The position numbers and the translations under genes were made by a program. From a virus, in IMG/VR virus record IMGVR_UViG_3300032053_000651, positions 1 to 20,827 of that record: DNA of 20,827 nt; one strand, 5' to 3'. Below are positions 7,666-11,738 of the stretch, in pieces (the stretch's first letter is position 1; each line of letters begins with the position of its first letter). The notes beneath the pieces were generated by a model. It did not search any database and was not told where the DNA came from. It saw only the letters and a program-made list of their open reading frames with translations.

Positions 7666-8104
7666 GGTCGGAATCTCCTCCAGTTAGCCGCCCATCCCTT
7701 CGGCTTCGCTCAGGGCAGGCTTGATGGGCGCGTGTGGTTGTGCCGTCGCCACATTGCGGATCGCGGATTGCGGATTGCGGATTGACAGTTAGCCGCCCAT
7801 CTTGATGGGCGCGTGTGGTTGTGCCGTTCGGATCGGCGGCGGGGAGTTCCATCGGGCCGAGGCCGGTGAAAAGCCAGGAAAGAGAGACGCCCCTTTCGAG
7901 GGCAAACGCGATCAGGCCGCCAAGGGCTTCCAGCGAAAGATAAATCGCGTTTCCGTTCTCCATCTTCCAGATCTGCTCGTCGCAGATCCCGCCAATGGCC
8001 GACACGAGTTCCTGCCGCGAAAGTTGGAAGCGGGCGCGCAAAAGGCGGATGCGTATCGCAAATTCGGCCGTAAAGGGGCTTTTTTTGGCGGCGTCCGAAG
8101 GCAT
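7658..8104 (-). CDS. XRE-family regulator with a repeat-encoded C-terminal tail
   Basis: Residues ~12-87 form a helix-turn-helix domain (FAIRIRLLRARFQLSRQELVSAIGG through GVSLSWLFTGLGPM). It is a clear relative of the N-terminal domain of the C repressor nearby (FASRLRQMRAALGLSQAEIS through GISLNWLLGGTGPM). There is no peptidase domain. From about residue 94 to the end (148) nearly everything is encoded by dispersed repeats: GTTTRAHQDGRL from one palindrome, VNPQSAIRDPQ from a heptamer array, then GTTTRAHQ...RRDGRL from a second palindrome with an insert. The ATG at 8104 has AGGA 7 nt upstream and a good promoter behind it. It heads the late operon, so it may regulate late genes or its own promoter. 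The gene may descend from a longer repressor whose 3' part was replaced. Confidence 0.75.
   Translation of the reverse strand: MPSDAAKKSPFTAEFAIRIRLLRARFQLSRQELVSAIGGICDEQIWKMENGNAIYLSLEALGGLIAFALERGVSLSWLFTGLGPMELPAADPNGTTTRAHQDGRLTVNPQSAIRDPQCGDGTTTRAHQACPERSRRDGRLTGGDSDRV
7683..7740. repeat. Palindromic element P1 with a 24-bp insert
   Basis: The element begins GTTAGCCGCCCATC and ends TTGATGGGCGCGTGTGGTTG. Compared with P2 it is identical except for 24 extra bases (7697-7720, beginning CCTTCGGCTTCGCTCAGGG), placed exactly between the two arms of the palindrome. It encodes part of the tail of the XRE regulator. Confidence 0.88.
7752..7784. repeat. Heptamer array (GATTGCG), 4.7 copies, between P1 and P2
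   Basis: The units are CATTGCG, GATCGCG, GATTGCG, GATTGCG and GATTG. The array is bracketed by palindromes P1 and P2, and all three lie in the coding sequence of the XRE regulator tail without a stop. Confidence 0.94.
7788..7822. repeat. Palindromic element P2
   Basis: GTTAGC followed by CGCCCATC-TT-GATGGGCG (8-bp arms) and CGTGTGGTTG. It shares the TGACA(G/C)TTAGCC left junction with P4 and the GTGTGGTTGTGCCGT right side with P1. It encodes residues ~94-105 of the XRE regulator. Confidence 0.92.
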
Positions 8105-8134
8105 CCCTTGGTCCTGGCTATTTGCCTGCCAAGA

Positions 8135-8163
8135 AAGGTATCTGACGCCGCTTACATCGTCAA
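8135..8163 (-). promoter_or_regulatory. Candidate promoter and operator for the XRE/late operon
   Basis: On the minus strand TTGACG (8163-8158), a 17-bp spacer and TACCTT (8140-8135) form a plausible sigma-70 promoter, with transcription starting about 24 nt before the XRE gene. An inverted repeat TGACG-N10-CGTCA (8143-8162) lies within it, and a similar TCTGACGC-CTT-CAT sequence is repeated about 50 bp upstream (8191-8204). These are possible sites for the XRE protein or the C repressor. The -10 box is only a partial match. Confidence 0.5.
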
Positions 8164-8236
8164 GACAAAACCGGCGGGATTAAGCAAAATTCTGACGCTT
8201 GCATTGTCGGCGATCCGTCGCTAGGGATCGGCAACG

Positions 8237-9016
8237 TTATTTTGTTCCTTGAGCCGCCCTCGTTTTGGCTAGGTTCAGTTTCGCCTTTGCCAGATCATCT
8301 TGGGTCTTTCTCAACTCAATTTCAATGGGCACGAGTATCTCTTTTGCCTTACGCACGGCCTCTTGCTTTTCCATTTCGCTTCTAAAATCGCCCCTTCTTG
8401 TGGGGGAAGGATAGGAATACTGTGGTTGACCGGGACGCCCGGGCGGCGGAACCAATCGCACATCAACGGTGGCTTGCTGAAGGTTAGAGACCTTGGTTCT
8501 GGCAAGTCCTGCCCGCCCCTGCAATTCGGTTAACCGGGCCTGAAGATCGGCGACCTCTTTCTCGGCTTCCGCGGTCATCAGATTCAGGGATTTTGAGTGT
8601 TCCGCGGCCTGTGCGGACGCGGACTCCGGCGGGACTGTCGAACCCTTGGCGGCGACCGATGCCGCCACGGCAGCCGACGCTCTCTTGGCCAGATCCAACT
8701 CGGTCTTCAGCCCCGCGATTTCCTGAATGGCGATGGCCTTCTCGGCCGCTCCCTGGGCCTTGAATTGATCGATCTGCTCTTGGGCGGATTGAAATTTTCT
8801 GGACCACTCTGCGCTGGCAAGCCTCTCGGAATCAATGACGGATTGCAGTTCTTCGTTTCTGGCCATTTCCTTGGTATAAAGGGCCTTCCAGGTCTCCAAC
8901 TCTCCGTTCGTTCGGGCTTGGCTCTGGATCCGATTTTCATCACAGCCCGTCAAGGCCAGGCACCCCATGATCAGGATCGAGAACAATCCCCAGGCAACCC
9001 CCTTTGTGGTTGACAT
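8237..9016 (-). CDS. Coiled-coil lipoprotein co-expressed with the repressor
   Basis: This 259-residue protein starts with a lipoprotein signal: a short positive N-terminus, the hydrophobic stretch VAWGLFSILIMGCLALTGC, and lipobox ALTGC with the lipidated Cys at 25. Asp follows at position +2, which in Escherichia coli retains lipoproteins in the inner membrane. The rest is long charged heptad-like helix (~35-115 and ~145-185), a proline-rich hinge (VPPPGRPGQPQYSYPSPT) and a final helix. ATG at 9016 has AAGGAG 7 nt upstream, and that site overlaps the end of the repressor gene only 3 nt away. It should therefore be translated with the repressor during lysogeny. Its base composition is visibly less G+C-rich than its neighbours, suggesting separate acquisition. 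Superinfection exclusion or lysogenic conversion is my inference; I do not recognise the family. Confidence 0.85.
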   Translation of the reverse strand: MSTTKGVAWGLFSILIMGCLALTGCDENRIQSQARTNGELETWKALYTKEMARNEELQSVIDSERLASAEWSRKFQSAQEQIDQFKAQGAAEKAIAIQEIAGLKTELDLAKRASAAVAASVAAKGSTVPPESASAQAAEHSKSLNLMTAEAEKEVADLQARLTELQGRAGLARTKVSNLQQATVDVRLVPPPGRPGQPQYSYPSPTRRGDFRSEMEKQEAVRKAKEILVPIEIELRKTQDDLAKAKLNLAKTRAAQGTK

Positions 9017-9019
9017 ATT

Positions 9020-9934
9020 TCATCTCCTTCTGGCTGGCAAATCCTTAAGAAACGGCAGATGTTCTATAATTTCGTGGGCCGCGACCAACTTTTCAGGCGA
9101 TAGGATGGCGGGCGGGTACTTCCGGTTCAGGCTCTCGAGATGCACCTTTCCGCGCGCCAGTGCCAGGCGCTTGAGCCGGACCAGCCGCTCGCCCTGATCC
9201 TCGAAGATCACACAGCAAACGCCGCCGGTCACCCGCCGTTCCCCGTCGCAGATCACGATATCCCGCTCAAGGTAATCCGGCTCCATCGAATCCCCACAGA
9301 CCTCGACCGCGAACGGTTTGTCGCACGTCCAGTGCCACCTGACGAACTTGTCGGCCAGACCCGCGGGGTACTGTTCGGCGGCGACCGTGTCAAGGCCCGC
9401 CCCGGCGGCGATCTTGCCGAGGATCGGAACCCAGTCGCCGCGCCAGCGATTGGGCAACACTTCGGCCTGGCAGACCTCGTAGCCGGACTCGATCATGCGG
9501 CGAACGGCAAACGGGCGACCGCGCGGAGCGCGGCCGCGTTTGATCCGCAAACCCCCAGCCGCCTTTTTCTCGCTTGGGGTTGCCGGTATCAGCCTCTCGA
9601 TCCGCCGGGAAAACTCCTGAACCTCGGCCGCGATTTGCGTGACCGGAGAAGATTCCGCGGTGGAAAGGCCCGGTCGATCTTCGAGCCACATCGGCCCTGT
9701 GCCCCCCAGGAGCCAGTTGAGCGAAATGCCATGCTCATAACTCCATGTCGCCAAATCCAGAAGCATATCGACCGAAATTCCGGCGGCGGCCCCGCGTTCG
9801 AGGCGACTCCAGGTATCCGTTCGGTAATCGCCGACGGCACGCGAGATTTCGGCCTGCGAGAGACCGAGGGCCGCCCGCATCTGCCTCAGCCGGGATGCGA
9901 ATCCTTCCGAAAAAACGCCTTTTCCCGCCCCCAA
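9020..9934 (-). CDS. C-type repressor: XRE domain plus LexA-like S24 peptidase
   Basis: This 304-residue protein has an N-terminal helix-turn-helix domain (~12-85, FASRLRQMRAALGLSQAEIS and GISLNWLLGGTGPMW), a basic linker and a C-terminal S24 domain. The linker contains KRGRAPRGRP (132-141), whose PRGRP core resembles an AT-hook. The S24 domain has the cleavage-site-like ILGKIAAGAG (Ala177-Gly178), the catalytic serine in VCGDSMEPD (Ser216) and the lysine in VRLKRL (Lys255), 39 residues apart as in LexA-like proteins. Self-cleavage in response to RecA, and hence SOS induction, is therefore expected. The start is TTG at 9934, unusual but supported by GGAGGT 5 nt upstream. It should hold the early operon silent through operators in the gap to the right. 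Confidence 0.95.
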   Translation of the reverse strand: MGAGKGVFSEGFASRLRQMRAALGLSQAEISRAVGDYRTDTWSRLERGAAAGISVDMLLDLATWSYEHGISLNWLLGGTGPMWLEDRPGLSTAESSPVTQIAAEVQEFSRRIERLIPATPSEKKAAGGLRIKRGRAPRGRPFAVRRMIESGYEVCQAEVLPNRWRGDWVPILGKIAAGAGLDTVAAEQYPAGLADKFVRWHWTCDKPFAVEVCGDSMEPDYLERDIVICDGERRVTGGVCCVIFEDQGERLVRLKRLALARGKVHLESLNRKYPPAILSPEKLVAAHEIIEHLPFLKDLPARRR

Positions 9935-9986
9935 GGGGCACCTCCATCGCGGCGAAACATTTTTTCCGGATTTTCTGATTTTTGCA

Positions 9987-10014
9987 TTGACACGCTGCCG
10001 ATAGCGTGTATGCT
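9987..10014 (+). promoter_or_regulatory. Candidate early promoter with inverted-repeat operator
   Basis: A consensus TTGACA (9987-9992), a 16-bp spacer and TATGCT (10009-10014) drive toward the early operon. The spacer is a perfect inverted repeat, ACACGCT-N6-AGCGTGT (9990-10009), so a bound dimer would cover the promoter. An AT-rich run just upstream (9958-9986) could act as an UP element. It faces the repressor promoter at 10090-10118, and the two predicted start sites converge about 60 bp apart. Confidence 0.65.
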
Positions 10015-10089
10015 TATGCAGGCGTAAGAATCGTTCGTGGCTCGCCCGTTCTTTTCCGGCCGCCTTGCCAGCGGCGCCGTACCAGGAAA

Positions 10090-10118
10090 AGTATAACCCA
10101 CGTTTGAGGGTTTGTCAA
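10090..10118 (-). promoter_or_regulatory. Candidate repressor promoter
   Basis: On the minus strand TTGACA (10118-10113), a 17-bp spacer and TATACT (10095-10090) form a near-consensus sigma-70 promoter, the best in the window. Transcription would begin near 10083, leaving a leader of about 150 nt before the TTG start of the repressor gene and running across the facing early promoter. Confidence 0.72.
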
Positions 10119-10121
10119 ACG
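10101..10121. promoter_or_regulatory. Inverted-repeat operator over the repressor promoter -35
   Basis: CGTTTGA-N7-TCAAACG, with perfect 7-bp arms, overlaps the -35 box of the leftward promoter and ends 10 bp before the Ner-like gene. It is a likely site for the Ner/Cro-like protein or for repressor autoregulation. Confidence 0.55.
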
Positions 10122-10131
10122 GCTTTTCTTT

Positions 10132-10440
10132 ATGAATGAACAGCAAAACGCTTCACGCGTCGTGCCCAGGGTACCCCGGCCGGGGTGCGCTGTCAAGGCC
10201 CGCATCTATGCCGCCGGACTCTCCCTCACTGAAATCGCCCAAGCGGCCCGCATCTCCAGACCCAGCCTGTCGAACTACCTTGCGGGTTACCGGGCCACGT
10301 TCGAGATCCAGTACGACATCTACCTGGCCTTCTGCCGTCTCACGGGGACGGACCTGAAGGCCCTCTCCATTTCGGAGTTCTGGGGCAGCCTCTATCGGAG
10401 ACGGGCATCGGAACAGTCGTCATCGACCTTGGGTTTTTGA
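10132..10440 (+). CDS. Ner/Cro-like helix-turn-helix protein, first early gene
   Basis: This 102-residue protein has an XRE/Ner-like domain, with AAGLSLTEIAQAARISRPSLSNYLAG (~28-53) as the helix-turn-helix and TFEIQYDIYLAFCRLTGTDLKAL after it. By position it matches Mu Ner or lambda Cro: the first gene of the early operon, divergent from the repressor gene, expected to shut down both facing promoters as early transcription builds up. The ATG at 10132 has no Shine-Dalgarno sequence (the upstream bases are pyrimidine-rich), so translation may be weak or the true start may lie a few codons inside, for example the GTG at 10162. The C-terminal ~20 residues are basic and polar. Confidence 0.84.
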   Translation: MNEQQNASRVVPRVPRPGCAVKARIYAAGLSLTEIAQAARISRPSLSNYLAGYRATFEIQYDIYLAFCRLTGTDLKALSISEFWGSLYRRRASEQSSSTLGF

Positions 10441-10545
10441 ATCGAAAGAAGTCGGAATCGTCTTTTGACGCGTGTTTTTTTCGCAAGGAATAGGTCGTCG
10501 GTCAAGGCGAGACGAGGTCGCGGGCAAAGAAGGGACGATCCCAGA

Positions 10546-11085
10546 ATGAAAAAAATACCAACCGTCTTCGAACGCGATTGGGAGGGCGATAAGGCGCTGG
10601 TTACGCGCAAAATCCTCGTGAGTATCCCTGCAGGCGCGGTTGCAACCCGGAAGCGGGATGGCATGGCCTGTATGGTTCGGGGCGGAAGCCTATTTAAGCG
10701 GCACGATGTGAAGGCGGGCAAGGTGCCGCCTGCAGGCTTCGAGCCGTGCGAGGTTAACCCGGATGCCGAAACGGGACACTGGCCCGGCTGGATCGCAGTC
10801 CGCGATGCTCCTGAAAACAAGCACCTTCTTTCCGTTTCCGCCCCGTCGGCCGATGGAACTTACGAGTTCTGCGGGCCTAAAGTTCAAGGCAATCCCGAGG
10901 GTCTCTCGGAACATCGTTTTTTTGCTCATGGCGGGGAAGTCCTTGGTGTAGTGCCCGTTGATTTCGACGGCCTGAAATCTTACCTCGCCGAACATGCCGT
11001 CGAGGGCATTGTCTGGTGGCAGGCAAATAAACCGCTTGCAAAGATCAAGCGGAGGAACTTCGGCCTGTCGTGGCCGATCAGGTAA
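10546..11085 (+). CDS. RNA ligase of the T4 Rnl1-like / DUF5565 type
   Basis: This 179-residue protein carries the ordered motifs of the covalent nucleotidyltransferase superfamily. Motif I is TRKRDGMACMV with the candidate AMP-accepting lysine K36 (K-x-D-G). It is followed by LFKR, a motif III-like TYEFCGPKVQGNP (E107), motif IV VEGIVWW (E153-G154) and motif V KIKRRNFGL (K166/K168). The opening KKIPTVFERD and the short length match the T4 RNA ligase 1-like DUF5565 proteins. Such enzymes join 5'-phosphate and 3'-hydroxyl RNA ends using ATP. ATG at 10546 has GAAGGGA 10 nt upstream; the open frame extends 27 codons further back with no ribosome site. It is the second early gene, between the Ner-like protein and the transposition genes. 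Repair of tRNAs cut by host anticodon nucleases is a reasonable but untested role. Confidence 0.82.
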   Translation: MKKIPTVFERDWEGDKALVTRKILVSIPAGAVATRKRDGMACMVRGGSLFKRHDVKAGKVPPAGFEPCEVNPDAETGHWPGWIAVRDAPENKHLLSVSAPSADGTYEFCGPKVQGNPEGLSEHRFFAHGGEVLGVVPVDFDGLKSYLAEHAVEGIVWWQANKPLAKIKRRNFGLSWPIR

Positions 11086-11098
11086 CGCAGAGAACCTT

Positions 11099-11145
11099 GG
11101 CGGGGCGGGGCCGTGAAAACGGCACGGGTGTGCGTCCGCCCCGCC
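11099..11145 (+). other. Structured leader between RNA ligase gene and next gene
   Basis: A perfect 10-bp stem (GGCGGGGCGG at 11099-11108 with CCGCCCCGCC at 11136-11145) encloses a second hairpin, GCCGT-GAAA-ACGGC (11110-11123), closed by a GNRA tetraloop. No T-run follows, so it is not a standard terminator. It lies 15 nt before the GGAGGT of the next gene and could protect the RNA, attenuate expression or bind a protein. Confidence 0.5.
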
Positions 11146-11171
11146 GGACTTGAAACCAAAGGAGGTTCAGG

Positions 11172-11738
11172 GTGAGCGATCCAACAGTTGAATCCGCAAT
11201 CCGCGATCCGCAATCCGCAATGACGCCCGAGGACCTCGACGTGTTCATCCGCCTGGTGCACGAGGCCCTGAGCCACGCCCTGGGTGCTGCGCACCTCCGG
11301 CCCCCCCGGGCCGGCTCCGATCTCCACGTGGCCCTCTGGCACCTCGCCAAGGCGGAGCGCGATGCCCAGACGGAACTCTCTCAAAACGGGGAACGGGAAA
11401 CCGGGAACCGGGAACCGGACGACCCGTTGTCCAATCCGCAATCCGCAATCCGCAATCCGCAATTTGTTCGCCCCGCCTGCAACGTCATAGCCGAGATCCC
11501 GCCGGGCGGGCAGATCAGTTGCGGCCCCCTGCGTATCCGGCGGCCGGACATCGGGTCGGACGTGGTCATCGAACTGGGGGGCGAGATCCGGATCAACGCC
11601 ATCCTGGCGAGCGCGCACGTGCGGATCAGGACGGACGGCCGGTGGTACCCGGAAGTCCAGGCATCGGAGGCCGACCTGCCCCTGGCCCTCTTCGGCCAGG
11701 GCGACACCCAGCGCGAGATCCGCCCGGAGGACGTGTGA
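11172..11738 (+). CDS. Unknown two-part protein encoded just before the transposase
   Basis: I do not recognise this 188-residue protein. It has a helical part (PEDLDVFIRLVHEALSHALG through LHVALWHLAKAERDA, ~19-67) and a beta-rich part (PACNVIAEIPPGGQISCG through VRIRTDGRWYPEVQA, ~102-165). These are joined by a linker encoded by two heptamer arrays (GERETGNREPDD and NPQSAIRNPQ). A third array encodes ESAIRDPQSA right after the start. The GTG at 11172 has GGAGGT 5 nt upstream; an ATG at 11220 just after the first array lacks such a site. The stop overlaps the transposase ATG by one base, so the two are probably translationally coupled, and a role with transposition is possible. Confidence 0.78.
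   Translation: MSDPTVESAIRDPQSAMTPEDLDVFIRLVHEALSHALGAAHLRPPRAGSDLHVALWHLAKAERDAQTELSQNGERETGNREPDDPLSNPQSAIRNPQFVRPACNVIAEIPPGGQISCGPLRIRRPDIGSDVVIELGGEIRINAILASAHVRIRTDGRWYPEVQASEADLPLALFGQGDTQREIRPEDV
11191..11220. repeat. Heptamer array (AATCCGC), 4.3 copies, at a protein N-terminus
   Basis: AATCCGC, AATCCGC, GATCCGC, AATCCGC and AA, beginning 7 codons after the GTG start of the unknown gene and encoding SAIRDPQSA. Confidence 0.94.
11386..11417. repeat. Heptamer array (GGGAACC) in a protein linker
   Basis: Imperfect copies of GGGAACC, encoding NGERETGNREP. Only 14 bp separates it from a second array of the other family, and both lie in the linker of the unknown protein. Confidence 0.85.
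11432..11463. repeat. Heptamer array (CAATCCG), 4.6 copies, in the same linker
   Basis: Four perfect CAATCCG units plus CAAT, encoding SNPQSAIRNPQ in the linker of the unknown protein before the transposase. Confidence 0.95.

Noticed and set aside
8210-8232. Hairpin CGATCC...GGATCG after the lipoprotein gene as a terminator
   Set aside because: The stem is only 6 bp and no T-run follows on the minus strand, so it is not supported.
10465-10494. Promoter TTGACG-18-AATAGG before the RNA ligase gene
   Set aside because: The -10 match is poor and the early promoter at 9987 already accounts for transcription through here.
10465-10545. N-terminal extension of the RNA ligase frame
   Set aside because: The extra 27 codons have no ribosome site and are not part of the recognised ligase start (KKIPTVFERD).
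11191-11463. Heptamer arrays as a CRISPR array
   Set aside because: The units are 7 bp and directly adjacent, with no spacers, and no cas genes are present.
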